Source: JADKAV01 sp037045455 (GTDB lineage: Bacteria > Actinomycetota > Actinomycetes > S36-B12 > UBA10799). From it: a DNA stretch of 64,000 bases. A program made the position numbers and the translations under genes. Location of the stretch: contig JBAOIN010000003.1 in the NCBI GenBank assembly GCA_037045455.1, positions 558,001-622,000 on the forward strand. Direction: 5' to 3'. Below, in pieces: positions 26,709-36,904 of this stretch. The notes below the pieces were generated by a model. The model saw only the letters and a list, made by a program, of their open reading frames with translations. It ran no database searches and was not told where the DNA came from. Every line of letters begins with the position of its first letter. Positions within the stretch are counted from its first letter, which is position 1.

Positions 26709-27635
26709 GTGAGCATCTCCCCTCCTGCAACCCGTGACCCCGGCATCCGCGTCCGTGAAGTCAGCGAGAACCGGGGTCACCCCGTGCTCGGGGCGCTGTC
26801 ACCGAGCCGGGCGGGTGACTTCCTGCAATGTCCGCTGCTCTACCGATTCCGCACCATCGACCGGCTGCCGGAACGGCCTGGCCTGGCTGCCTTCCGTGGC
26901 ACGTTGGTGCACGAGGTGCTGGACCGTCTGTTCGACCTCGAGCCACAGGCGCGGGACCTGGCAGCGGCCACTGCGTTGACCGAGCCCGCCCTGGCTGACC
27001 TGCTCGCCGCCGAGCCTGAGGCCGCGTTCGCGCTGGAGGAGGATGCAGCGTGGCCTGGACCGGTGCCGGAGGTGAGCGAAGACAGCCGCACGGCCGTTCT
27101 GGCGCAGGCCAGGGCACTGCTCGAGGCGTACTTCGTGATGGAGGATCCGACGCAGGTCGTGCCGGAGCAGCGCGAGCAGCTCGTGGAGGTGGTGCTGGAG
27201 GACGAGTTCGTCCTGCGTGGTTACGTGGACCGGCTCGACAGTACCGCCGCGGGCCTACGGGTCGTCGACTACAAGACCGGCCGTTCACCAGGGCCCATGT
27301 GGGAGCAGTCGGCAATGTTCCAGCTGCGCTTCTACGCCCTGATCGTGCATCGGGCGACCGGGCGCCTGCCACATCGGCTCCAACTGCTCTACCTCGGTAA
27401 CGGCGAAGTCCTCACCTACCACCCGGACGCCGAGGACCTCGACCGGTTCGAGCGCAAGCTGCGGGCCCTCTGGACGGCGATCACGCGGGCAGCCGACCGC
27501 AGTGACTGGCGGCCGAACCAAAGCAAGAAGTGCCAGTGGTGTTCCCATCAGGCGCTGTGCCCGGCATTCGGCGGCACTCCCCCGCCACTCCCCGGTCAGC
27601 CGGACTCGGGATCAAGCCTTACGGTGGTCCAGTGA
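26709..27635 (+). CDS. RecB family exonuclease (PD-(D/E)XK)
   Basis: A 308-residue stand-alone nuclease of the Cas4/RecB type. It shows the N-terminal cysteine region ALSPSRAGDFLQCPLLYRFR, the early acidic/His part (FRGTLVHEVLDRLFD), the catalytic core LRGYVDRLDS and VVDYKTGRSP (Asp and D-x-K), QLRFYALI, and a C-terminal cluster KKCQWCSHQALCPAF. The four cysteines could hold an iron-sulfur cluster. It matches the conserved gene beside trmI in mycobacteria. Its stop overlaps the GTG of the ABC ATPase gene. Confidence 0.92.
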   Translation: MSISPPATRDPGIRVREVSENRGHPVLGALSPSRAGDFLQCPLLYRFRTIDRLPERPGLAAFRGTLVHEVLDRLFDLEPQARDLAAATALTEPALADLLAAEPEAAFALEEDAAWPGPVPEVSEDSRTAVLAQARALLEAYFVMEDPTQVVPEQREQLVEVVLEDEFVLRGYVDRLDSTAAGLRVVDYKTGRSPGPMWEQSAMFQLRFYALIVHRATGRLPHRLQLLYLGNGEVLTYHPDAEDLDRFERKLRALWTAITRAADRSDWRPNQSKKCQWCSHQALCPAFGGTPPPLPGQPDSGSSLTVVQ

Positions 27636-28393
27636 GCGCCAGCACAGCCGCGTCGGCCCGCGCCCTGACGAAGATCTACGGTGAGGGCGAGGCGCAGGTC
27701 GTCGCCCTCGACACCGTGGACATCGATATCGAGCAGGGCCACTTCACGGCCATCATGGGTCCGTCGGGCTCTGGGAAGTCCACGCTGATGCACTGCCTGG
27801 CTGGTCTGGACTCGGTGACCAGCGGCACCGTGATGATCGGCGACGTCGACCTCACCTCGCTGAAGGACAAGGCCCTGACTCAGTTGCGGCGCGACAAGGT
27901 CGGGTTCGTGTTCCAGAGTTTCAACTTGATCCCCACCCTGACGGCGGCCGAGAACATCACGCTGCCCATGGACATCGCCGGGACCCGCCCGGACGCGCAG
28001 TGGGTGGATCTGATCATCGACACCGTGGGGCTGCGGTCCCGGCTCGGGCACAAGCCCAGCGAGTTGTCCGGTGGCCAGCAGCAGCGTGTCGCCTGCGCCC
28101 GGGCGCTCGCCAGCCGGCCAGCCATCGTGTTCGCCGACGAGCCCACCGGGAACCTGGATTCTCGCAGCGGGGCGGAGGTCCTGGGTTTCCTTCGCCGCAG
28201 CGTGGACGAGTTCGGGCAGACCATCGTGATGGTCACGCATGACCCGAACGCCGCGTCCTACGCCCAGCGGGTGGTCTTCCTGGCGGACGGCCGGATCGTC
28301 GATGAGATGGCTGACCCGACTGCGGAACGGGTCCTGGACCGGATGAAGCGCTTCGACGTCGAAGGGAGCCCGGCCCCGGCGCCGGTGACCTGA
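27632..28393 (+). CDS. ABC transporter ATP-binding protein (MacB/LolD type)
   Basis: A 253-residue ATPase with Walker A MGPSGSGKST (about 42-51), Q-loop FVFQSFNLIPTL, signature LSGGQQQR, Walker B VFADEPTGNLD and the switch VTHD. The short form and the FNLIPTLTAAEN segment are typical of ATPases paired with FtsX-fold permeases. GTG 27632 overlaps the previous stop, and its own stop overlaps the next ATG (TGATG), so three genes form a coupled unit. A TACGGT box also lies 6 bases before the start, so internal initiation is possible. Confidence 0.93.
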   Translation: MSASTAASARALTKIYGEGEAQVVALDTVDIDIEQGHFTAIMGPSGSGKSTLMHCLAGLDSVTSGTVMIGDVDLTSLKDKALTQLRRDKVGFVFQSFNLIPTLTAAENITLPMDIAGTRPDAQWVDLIIDTVGLRSRLGHKPSELSGGQQQRVACARALASRPAIVFADEPTGNLDSRSGAEVLGFLRRSVDEFGQTIVMVTHDPNAASYAQRVVFLADGRIVDEMADPTAERVLDRMKRFDVEGSPAPAPVT

Positions 28394-30939
28394 TGCTGCG
28401 CGCCGCACTGCGCAACCTGGTCGCGCATAAGTTGCGGTTGCTGCTAAGCGGCATGGCCATCGTTCTGGCGGTGGCTTTCGTTGCCGGCACGTACGTGTTC
28501 ACGGACTCCCTGCGCGCCTCCCTGGACTCCCTCATCCGCCAGAACCAGCCCGACGTCACGATCGAGCCGGCCGCCACCGATTTCTCGCCGGAGTTCCAGG
28601 GCCAGGGCAAGACGTTGACCGTCCCCACCTCGCTGGTGGAGCAAGCCCAGGCGCTGCCCGGCACCCAGGTTGCGGTGCCGCAGATCCTGGTGCCGAACGT
28701 CGTCATCCTGGACGCGGACGGCAAGCCGCTGGGACAGGACCAAGGGGGCTTCGGCGCCGGGGGCGCGTTCGGGCGTTCCTGGGTGAGCGAGCCGGAACTC
28801 ACCGCCTCCGAGATCGCCGAAGGGTCGGCTCCGACCGGTGATCAGGTAGCCCTGGACACGGGCAGTGCCGAGCAGCTCGGGGTCGGTGTCGGCGATCCCG
28901 TCACGGTGCTCCTGCCCGACGGCAGCCGCAAGACGTTTCCGCTCAGTGGCACCACCCAGGCCCGTTCGGGAGGCGGGATCGCCGTCGGTTTCGTGACCTG
29001 GGACTTCCCGCGCGCCCAGCGCCTGCTCGTGGATCCGGGACAGGCGACCAGCATCGCCCTGCTCGCCCGGCAAGGCGTCTCCCAGACCGATCTTCAGAAG
29101 CAGGTCGAGTCGCTGCTGCCTGCCGGCACGCGATCGGTGACCGGTGAAGAGCAGGCCAGCCAGATCAGTGCGCAGCTGGACTCCGGGCTGGGCTTTCTCA
29201 ACACGTTCCTGCTGGTGTTCGCCATCGTCTCGGTGTTCGTGGCGGCGTTCCTGATCTACAACACGTTCTCGATGCTGGTGGCGCAACGCACCCGGGAACT
29301 GGCGCTGCTGCGAGCCATCGGAGCCTCCCGCGGCCAGGTCCTTCGTTCGATCCTGGCCGAGGCCGTCGCCGTCGCCGTGGTCGCCAGCATCGTGGGGATC
29401 GTCGTGGGGGCGGGATTCGCCCGCGGTCTGCAGTTCCTATTCCAAGCAGCCGGGGCCCCGTTCCCCGCCTCTGCCCTGGTCTTCGCGCCACGCACGATCA
29501 CGGTGTCGCTGATCGTGGGCCTGGTGATCACGGTGCTCAGCGCCATGCTGCCGGCCCGGCGCGCGGCGACGATCCCGCCCGTGGCAGCCATGCGCGACGA
29601 GACGCCCCCCATCCGCACTCTGCGACGGCGCACTGTGATCGGTGGCTTCCTGGCCGGAGCCGGTCTCGGGTTGGCGATCATGGCCCCTCGGCTCGCGGAG
29701 TTTGGCACGCAGCGCGGCGCGCTGATGGCCGGCGCCGCGGCAGGCCTGATCCTGCTGGGGGTGCTGGCGCTGGCGCCCGAACTGGCACGCCCGGCGACCG
29801 CGGTGTTGGGCGGTGTCTTCCGGGGGGTGACCGGCCGGCTGGCCCGCGGGAACACCCGGCGTAATCCGCGCCGGACAGCGGCGACTGCCGGTGCACTGAC
29901 GATCGGGGTGGCGCTCATGTCCGCGATCAGCGTTCTTGCTGCCAGCACGCAGAAGTCGGTGGCCGGCATCGTCGACCAGGTGATCGGAGCCGATTTTGTG
30001 GTCACCGGCTACGGGTTCCAGCCATTTGCCTCGGGAGTGGCTGATGCCATCGCGAACACTCCGGGTGTCACCACTACCGCCGTCGTGAAGCAGGCACCGA
30101 TCCGGGCCCCGGGGACCGGTGACACCCTCGCGACCGGCGTCGACCCGGCGTCCATTCAGAAAGCCCTCTCGCTGGATGTCCCCGAAGGATCCCTGAACGA
30201 CCTCGATGACGGGAAGGTCGCGCTCGACACCGATACAGCAGCCGAGATCGGCGCGGGTATCGGCACGGTGATTGAAGTGCTGTCCGTGGCCGGTCCGGTC
30301 GATCTCGACGTGGTGGCCGTGTATGAGGCAGCGGGTGGCTTCACGGGGTATGTCGTCAACCTGCCGACCGCGAAGGACTTGGGGGCGTCGGACCAGGACT
30401 CCCTGGTCTACGTGGTGACCGCCCCTGATGCCGACACCGGCTCCGTGCAGAGCGACATCGAACGGGCCCTGGGTGACTACCCCAACGTGCAGGTCCTCGA
30501 CCAGTCCGAGTTCAAGGGCAGCATCAGCGACCAGATCGGACAGTTGCTCACGTTCCTGTTCGCGCTGCTGGTGCTGGCGGTGCTCATCGCCCTGCTCGGC
30601 ATCGTCAACACGCTGGCGCTGAGTGTCTTCGAACGTACCCGCGAGATCGGGCTGCTGCGCGCCGTTGGCATGTCCCGGCAAGGCATCCGGCGCACGATCG
30701 TCGTCGAAGCCTTCCTGATCGCGGTGTTCGGCGCTGTGCTGGGAATGGCGGTCGGTGTTGGATTCGGTGCCCTCCTGCAGCGGATTCTTGCCGCCGAGGG
30801 CATCGAGGAGTTCGCCGTCAACGGCCCGCAGCTGCTGTTGTTCCTGGTGCTGGCGGCGGTGGGTGGCGTACTGGCGGCAGTCTGGCCGGCGTGGCGGGCC
30901 GCCAGGCTGCGGATCCTGGACGCCATCGCCGCCGAGTAG
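28393..30939 (+). CDS. FtsX-like ABC permease
   Basis: An 848-residue permease with an N-terminal membrane helix (about 15-35), an extracellular MacB-like domain, a first FtsX block (LRAIGASRGQVLRSIL, about residues 260-390), two middle membrane segments, a second extracellular domain and a second FtsX block (LLRAVGMSRQGIRRTI, about 720-840). This duplicated layout fits mechanotransmission-type exporters, which act on lipoproteins, peptides or antibiotics without moving substrate through the membrane domain. The substrate is unknown. Confidence 0.92.
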   Translation: MLRAALRNLVAHKLRLLLSGMAIVLAVAFVAGTYVFTDSLRASLDSLIRQNQPDVTIEPAATDFSPEFQGQGKTLTVPTSLVEQAQALPGTQVAVPQILVPNVVILDADGKPLGQDQGGFGAGGAFGRSWVSEPELTASEIAEGSAPTGDQVALDTGSAEQLGVGVGDPVTVLLPDGSRKTFPLSGTTQARSGGGIAVGFVTWDFPRAQRLLVDPGQATSIALLARQGVSQTDLQKQVESLLPAGTRSVTGEEQASQISAQLDSGLGFLNTFLLVFAIVSVFVAAFLIYNTFSMLVAQRTRELALLRAIGASRGQVLRSILAEAVAVAVVASIVGIVVGAGFARGLQFLFQAAGAPFPASALVFAPRTITVSLIVGLVITVLSAMLPARRAATIPPVAAMRDETPPIRTLRRRTVIGGFLAGAGLGLAIMAPRLAEFGTQRGALMAGAAAGLILLGVLALAPELARPATAVLGGVFRGVTGRLARGNTRRNPRRTAATAGALTIGVALMSAISVLAASTQKSVAGIVDQVIGADFVVTGYGFQPFASGVADAIANTPGVTTTAVVKQAPIRAPGTGDTLATGVDPASIQKALSLDVPEGSLNDLDDGKVALDTDTAAEIGAGIGTVIEVLSVAGPVDLDVVAVYEAAGGFTGYVVNLPTAKDLGASDQDSLVYVVTAPDADTGSVQSDIERALGDYPNVQVLDQSEFKGSISDQIGQLLTFLFALLVLAVLIALLGIVNTLALSVFERTREIGLLRAVGMSRQGIRRTIVVEAFLIAVFGAVLGMAVGVGFGALLQRILAAEGIEEFAVNGPQLLLFLVLAAVGGVLAAVWPAWRAARLRILDAIAAE

Positions 30940-30968
30940 CAGCAGATATGCCAAATACGCATGGTGCC

Positions 30969-31041
30969 GATCGGTTAGCACGGAAGGGCATCGGTGAGCA
31001 TGTCGGGCGCCAAATCACCACCCGTGGTGCTCACGGATCGG
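30969..31041. repeat. Intergenic palindrome, family A copy 4
   Basis: ATCGGTTAGCAC, GGGCATCGGTGAGCATG, a GGGCGCC centre, then CCCGTGGTGCTCACGGATCGG. It lies between the converging permease and phosphatase genes. The second right-arm motif of copies 1 and 3 is missing. Confidence 0.65.
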
Positions 31042-31054
31042 CCGGGCCCAGGAG

Positions 31055-31681
31055 CTAGTTCAGCGCGAGACTGGCCAGCGTCACCGATGCCAGACTCGCG
31101 ACCTTCAACAGCCTCGGATCCTGCAGCCCGTCGATCGCCGGCCCGACGCCCAGCACCCAGCAGCCCGCCGCGAGTCCGGCCTGAGCCCCGGTTGGGCTGT
31201 CCTCGACGACCCAGGTGGCCTGCGGGCGGGCGTTGAGCAAGTGACAGGCGGTGAGAAAGGGCTCCGGATCGGGCTTGGGACGCATCACCTCCGTCGAACT
31301 GACCGTCACGTCGGGCTGGACATCCATGTTGCGGACCAGCAAGTCGAGCAATACGCGCCAGGAGTTGCTGACGATCGCGGTCGGCACGTCCTCAGCCCGC
31401 GCGGCGGCCAGCAGTTCCCGGGCACCAGGCATCCAATGCGCGGATTCGGTGGCCACCAGATGCTCGATCTCGGACACCAGGATCCGGGCAACGTGTCCCT
31501 CGTCCCCGCCGGTGCGCGAAGCGATGTAGCCGACGACGCGCTCGATCGGCCCGCCGATGGCGTGGGCTTGATCGGCGGCGGTCCACTGCTCGCCGAAGTA
31601 GGCCATCACGTTCTGCTGAGCCGCTTCCCACAGTCGTTCGCTGTCCAGCAGCGTCCCGTCGAGGTCGAAGAGCAGGGCGTC
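31055..31681 (-). CDS. HAD family phosphatase, start unresolved
   Basis: About 209 residues of the beta-phosphoglucomutase-like HAD class. Motif I is DALLFDLDGTLLDSERLW, motif II IVSNSWR, motif III with RPKPDPEPFL, and motif IV VVEDSPTGAQAGLAAG. It should hydrolyse a small phosphorylated metabolite. Motif I begins at 31681, directly inside the metH stop codon (31680-31682), but no ATG, GTG or TTG lies in frame there; the first is GTG 31609, which would remove the catalytic aspartates. A lost base in the metH/HAD overlap or a rare start is likely. Confidence 0.8.
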   Translation of the reverse strand, partial: DALLFDLDGTLLDSERLWEAAQQNVMAYFGEQWTAADQAHAIGGPIERVVGYIASRTGGDEGHVARILVSEIEHLVATESAHWMPGARELLAAARAEDVPTAIVSNSWRVLLDLLVRNMDVQPDVTVSSTEVMRPKPDPEPFLTACHLLNARPQATWVVEDSPTGAQAGLAAGCWVLGVGPAIDGLQDPRLLKVASLASVTLASLALN

Positions 31682-34600
31682 AGGTCGCGTTGAAATACGC
31701 CGCCTCCGGATGGTGGAAGATGATCGCCGACGTGGACTGTTCAGGGTCGAGCTGGAATTCCTCGGACAGTGTCACCCCGATCCGGTCGGCACCCAGCAGC
31801 TCGACCAGCGGCTTCTGCTGGCTCAGATCCGGGACAGGCGGGGTAACCGAACGAGAACCGCTCCCCGCGGTACTTCTGTTTCAGGATCGCCGCGACATCT
31901 TCGTCATCCTGCCCGCCGATTCCCCACTCCTGCCTGACCCGGGAGTGCCAGTACTCGGCAAGCGCCTCGGTCAACTGCACCGAGAGGCCATGCAGTTCCA
32001 GGTAGTCACGGTAGGAGTTGGACCCGAAAAGCTCGGCGGCGGCTTCGTCGATCCGGCGGCCCATGGTGACGATCTGCATCGCGATGACGTCCGCGTCGGG
32101 CCGGACGTAGTCGGCCAGGCACAGGTGGCGGCCGCGCTTCTGACGGGGGAAGTCGAAACGCGCGATCTCTTGCGAAGGGTCGTGCGGGTCGCCGATGACG
32201 ACCGCGTTCCCTTCGGCGTGCGCGGGCCAGTAGCCATAGACCACGCCGGCTTCGAGCAGGCCTTCGCTGGTGATCCGGGACAGCCAGGACCGCAGCCGCG
32301 GCCGGCCCTGCGTCTCGACCAACTCCTCGTAGTCGGGCCCGGTGCGGCCCGGGCTGAGTCCCCACTGCCCGCGGAACAGGGCACGCTCGTCGAGGTAGGC
32401 GGCGTAGTCGGCCAGCGCGATGCCCTTGACGATCCGCTCCCCCCAGAAGGGCGGGTTCGGCATCGGGGTGTCGCGCGCCACCGTGGACACCGCGTCGGGA
32501 TCTTCGGGTGCCAGGGGCCGGGCGGCGCTGCGGACCTTGCGGGTACGTCGCTCGGGCAAAGCCGCTCCGGGTTCCCCGCGCTTGACTGCCATCACCGCAT
32601 CCATAAGTGCCAGGCCCTCGAACGCGTCCTTGGCGTAACGCACCTCGCCGTCGTACATGTCCGCGAGATCCTGCTCGACAAAGGCCCGGGTCAGGGCAGC
32701 ACCACCCAGTAGCACCGGCGTACCGACGCCCCGGGCGTTCATCTCCTCCAGGTTCTCGCGCATGATCACCGTGGACTTGACGAGCAGTCCGGACATTCCG
32801 ATGGCGTCGGCATCGGACTCCTCGGCGGCTTGCAGGATCGCCGAGACCGGCTGCTTGATCCCGATGTTGCGCACCGTGTAGCCGTTGTTGCTCAAGATGA
32901 TGTCGACGAGGTTTTTGCCGATGTCGTGCACGTCGCCCTTGACCGTGGCCAGCACGATGGTGCCCTTGCCCGACTCGTCGGTCTTCTCCATGTGCGGCTC
33001 GAGATGCGCGACCGCGGCCTTCATGACCTCCGCGCTCTGCAGGACGAACGGAAGTTGCATCTCCCCGGAGCCGAATAACTCCCCCACGATCCGCATGCCG
33101 GGCAAGAGAACATCGTTGACGATCTGCAGCGGCGCCATCTCCCGCATCGCCTCGTCGAGATCGGCCTGCAGGCCCTTCGCTTCGCCGTCGACGATCCGGC
33201 GCTGCAGTCGCTCCAGCAGCGGCAAGCCGGCAAGTTCGTCCGCGCGGTCGGCCGACACACTCTTGGCGTCGGCGAACACCTCGAGAAAGTGTGTGAGCGG
33301 GTCGTGCACCAGGGTTTCGCCGTCGTACCGGCGGCGGTCGTAGACCAGGTCCAGGGCTGCCTCGCGTTGCTCGTCGGTGATCCGGTTCATCGGCAGGATC
33401 TTGGACGCGTGCACGATGGCGGCATCCAGTCCGGCTTGCACACACTCGTGCAGGAAGACGGAGTTGAGCACCTGCCGGGCGGCCGGGTTCAGGCCGAAGG
33501 ACACGTTGCTCACCCCGAGGATCGTGTTGACGTCCGGGTGCTGCTGCTTGAGCTCGCGGATCGCCTCGATCGTCTCGATGCCGTCCCGGCGGGTCTCCTC
33601 CTGTCCGGTCGCGATCGGGAACGTCAGGGTGTCGACGAGGATGTCGCCGGGCGCCAGCCCCTGGCTGGTCAGGTCGTCGATCAGGCGCAGCGCGACCCGC
33701 ACCTTCCAGTCCTTGGTGCGGGCCTGTCCTTCTTCGTCGATCGTGAGCGCCACCACGGCCGCGCCGTGCTCGCGCACCAGCGGCATGATCCGGGCGAATC
33801 GGCTGCCGGGACCGTCGCCGTCCTCGTAGTTGACCGAGTTGATGATCGCCCGGCCACCGAGGTGCTCCAGCCCCGCGCGCAGCACCTCGGATTCGGTCGA
33901 GTCCAACATGATCGGCAGCGTGGTACTGGTGGCAAGGCGTGCGGCGAACTCGCTCATGTCCGCGGCCCCGTCCCGGCCCACGTAGTCGATACAGACGTCC
34001 AGCACGTGCGCGCCGTCGCGTTCCTGATCGCGGGCGATCTGCACGCACTCGTCCCAGTTCTGAGCGAGCATGGCCTCGCGGAACGCCTTGGAGCCATTGG
34101 CGTTGGTCCGCTCCCCCACCGTGAGGAACGTGAGGTCCTGACGCAGCGGGACGGAGTGGTACAAGGAGCTGACCGCCGGCGGCGAGGCCGGCGTGCGTGT
34201 GACCCGGCCCTTGTCGTGCAGCCGCTCGACGACCTGCCGCAGGTGCTCTGGGGTGGTTCCGCAGCAGCCGCCGATGAGGTTCAGACCGTAGTCGGCTACG
34301 AAGTGCTCGTGGGCATCGGCGAGTTGGTTCGGCTCCAGCGGGTAGCGAGCACCGTCCGGGGTGAGTTCGGGCAGGCCCGCGTTGGGCATGCAGGTCAGCA
34401 GGACGTCGGCGTTGCGGCTGAGGTGCCGCAGGTGCTCGCTCATCTCGGACGGGCCGGTCGCGCAGTTCAACCCGATCGCGTCGATTCCCAGTGGCTGCAA
34501 AGCCGTCAGCGCGGCCCCGATTTCGGAGCCGAGCAGCATCGTGCCCGGTGGTCTCCACCGTGACGCTGACCAGGATCGGGACCCGGCGGCCGATCTCGGA

Positions 34601-35131
34601 CATGGCCGCGTGACTGGCCAGCACCGCGGCTTTTGCCTGCAGCAGGTCCTGGCACGTTTCGATCAGGACCGCGTCGACCCCGCCGTCCAGCATGCCGGCG
34701 ACCTGCTGGGCGTAGGCGTCCCGCAGCGCTGCGAACGTGGCATGGCCAAGGGTCGGGAGTTTGGTCCCCGGGCCGACCGAACCCAAGACGTAGCGCTGGT
34801 GGTCAGAGGTCGACCAGTCGCGGGCCGATTCCACGGCGATCGCCGCACCCGCCTGCGCCAATTCCCGGATCCGGTGCTCGATGCCGTACTCGCCCAGGTT
34901 CGCCAGGTTCGCGCCGAACGTATTGGTCTCCACCGCGTCGACGCCGACTTCGAAGAACGCGTCGTGCAGGGAGCGCACCACATCGGGTCGGGTGACGTTG
35001 AGCACCTCGTTGCAGCCCTCGTGGCCCTCGAAGTCGTCGAGGCTCAGGTCGTGGGCCTGCAGCATGGTGCCGGTCGCGCCGTCAGCGATGAGGACGCGCC
35101 GGGACAGGGCTGTCAGGAGATCTTCGGGCAT
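31680..35131 (-). CDS. metH: Cobalamin-dependent methionine synthase MetH (two frameshifts)
   Basis: About 1150 residues in four modules: homocysteine domain with zinc cysteines in LNCATGP and GGCCGTTPEH; methyltetrahydrofolate domain (VGERTNANGSKAFREAM); cobalamin domain with the ligand His in TVKGDVHDIGKN; and AdoMet reactivation domain (RFSFGYPACPDLSQQK). It transfers a methyl group from methyl-folate to homocysteine. The frame shifts near 34545-34556 (after VTVETTG) and near 31828-31836 (after YPACP); the true tail FHHPEAAYFNAT ends at 31680. It needs B12; no cobalamin riboswitch is visible in the short gap before it. Confidence 0.93.
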
Positions 35132-35210
35132 GGTCCTCTTAGGGTATGCGGAGTGTCTGACAAGACCTACGCCGCGGGTTTGCAGAGTGTTGCGGAAGAC
35201 AGTGTTGAAA

Positions 35211-36827
35211 TCAGGCCTTCGCTTCGCGATACCGCCGGGCCAGCGCCACGGTTGAGGAGTCCAGGTCGCTGTCGACGTCGTCCAGCAGCAGCGGCGTGAT
35301 CTTCTTGGCCATCACCTTGCCCAACTCCACGCCCCACTGGTCGAAGGGGTTGATCCCCCACACCACGCCCTGGGTGAAGACGCTGTGCTCGTACAGCGCG
35401 ATCAAGCTGCCGAGCGTACGCGGATCGAGTTTCTCGGCCACCAGCGTCGATGACGGCCGGTCTCCCGGCATGACCTTGTGCGGCACCAATTCTGCGGGCA
35501 CGCCCTCGGCAGCCACCTCTTCGGCCGTGCGCCCGAACGCCATGACCGCCGACTGCGCCAGCACGTTGGCGATGAGCAGATCGTGATGATCCGGAGCGTC
35601 GGTGGCCGGCAGCGGGTTCACGGGTGTGAGGAAGAACAGGAAGTCGCACGGGATCGTCGACGTGCCCTGGTGGATCAGCTGGTAGAACGAGTGCTGGCCG
35701 TTCGTCCCCGGCTCGCCCCAGTAGACCGCGCCGGTGTCCACTCCGACCGGACTGCCGTCCAGCCGCACGGACTTGCCGTTGGACTCCATCGTCAGCTGCT
35801 GCAGGTACGCCGGGAACCGCTTCAGGTACTGCTCGTAGGGCAGCACCGCGACTGACGGGAAGCCCAGGAAGTTGCGGTTCCACACCGCGAGCAGACCCAT
35901 CAGGGCAGGCAGATTCTGCGCGGTCGGGGCGGTGCGGAAGTGCTCGTCCATGTCGTGGAATCCGGCCAGCAACTCCCCGAACGCGTCCGGTCCGATGGCA
36001 AGCATCGTGGACAGTCCGATCGCGGAGTCCATCGAGTACCGGCCGCCGACCCAGTCCCAGAAGCCGAACATCTGGTCAGTGTCGATGCCGAACGCCGCCA
36101 CCGCCTCGGCGTTCGTGGAGACCGCGACGAAGTGCTTTGCGATCGCTGCCTCGTCGCCCAGAGCACTCAGCAGCCAGCTGCGGGCTGAATGTGCGTTGGC
36201 CATGGTCTCCTGGGTCGTGAACGTCTTGGACGACACGATGAACAACGTCTCCTGTGGGTCCAGACCCTCGACCGCTTCCACGAAGTCAGTTCCGTCGACG
36301 TTGGACACGAAGCGGAAGGTCATGTCCCGGCGGCTGTAGTGCTTCAGCGCCTCGTAGGCCATCACCGGACCCAGGTCGGAGCCGCCGATGCCGATGTTGA
36401 CCACGTTGCGGATGGGCTTGCCGGTGTGCCCGGTCCACTCCCCCGAGCGCACCCTGTCGCTGAAGGCGGCCATGCGGTCGAGCACCTCGTGCACCTCGGC
36501 GACGACGTCCCGTCCGTCGACAACCAGCGTCGCATCCCGCGGCAGGCGCAGTGCCGTGTGCAGCACAGCGCGGTCCTCCGTGGTGTTGATGTGGTCACCG
36601 CGGAACATCGCCTCCCGGTGCCCGGCGAGGTCCACCGCATCCGCCAGATCGACCAGCAAGCTGATCGTCTCGGCGCTCACCCGCTGCTTGGAGTAGTCGA
36701 GCATCAGCCCTGCGCCTTCGGCCACCAGTTCGTCACCCCGGGCCGGATCGGCGGCGAACAGCGCGCGCAAGTCGGGCGTGGTGTGGGCGGCCAGCGCCTG
36801 CCACTGCGGAAGGTCGATCACGGACAT
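35211..36827 (-). CDS. pgi: Glucose-6-phosphate isomerase
   Basis: A 538-residue enzyme interconverting glucose-6-phosphate and fructose-6-phosphate. Signatures are NIGIGGSDLGPVMAYEAL, FIVSSKTFTTQETM, FGFWDWVGGRYS, and the C-terminal SVFTQGVVWGINPFDQWGVE with the active-site lysine ahead in GKVMAKKI. It is divergent from the 6-phosphogluconate dehydrogenase gene with 77 bases between, which places two steps of sugar-phosphate metabolism together. Confidence 0.97.
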   Translation of the reverse strand: MSVIDLPQWQALAAHTTPDLRALFAADPARGDELVAEGAGLMLDYSKQRVSAETISLLVDLADAVDLAGHREAMFRGDHINTTEDRAVLHTALRLPRDATLVVDGRDVVAEVHEVLDRMAAFSDRVRSGEWTGHTGKPIRNVVNIGIGGSDLGPVMAYEALKHYSRRDMTFRFVSNVDGTDFVEAVEGLDPQETLFIVSSKTFTTQETMANAHSARSWLLSALGDEAAIAKHFVAVSTNAEAVAAFGIDTDQMFGFWDWVGGRYSMDSAIGLSTMLAIGPDAFGELLAGFHDMDEHFRTAPTAQNLPALMGLLAVWNRNFLGFPSVAVLPYEQYLKRFPAYLQQLTMESNGKSVRLDGSPVGVDTGAVYWGEPGTNGQHSFYQLIHQGTSTIPCDFLFFLTPVNPLPATDAPDHHDLLIANVLAQSAVMAFGRTAEEVAAEGVPAELVPHKVMPGDRPSSTLVAEKLDPRTLGSLIALYEHSVFTQGVVWGINPFDQWGVELGKVMAKKITPLLLDDVDSDLDSSTVALARRYREAKA

Positions 36828-36904
36828 GGATGTTCTCCTCGTGCATATAACGCCATCGGTGGCCTACGTTCGACCCTAGTGAGCAGCGATACCAGGAGGA
36901 AGCC

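Noticed and set aside
29437..30981. A 514-residue minus-strand open frame opposite the permease
   Set aside because: No membrane segments or motifs; an His/Arg/Gln-rich shadow of the FtsX-like gene.
35132..35210. Cobalamin riboswitch before metH
   Set aside because: The gap is only 79 bases and lacks a B12-box-like sequence; a TACCCT box and an AGAGGA site are enough to explain it.
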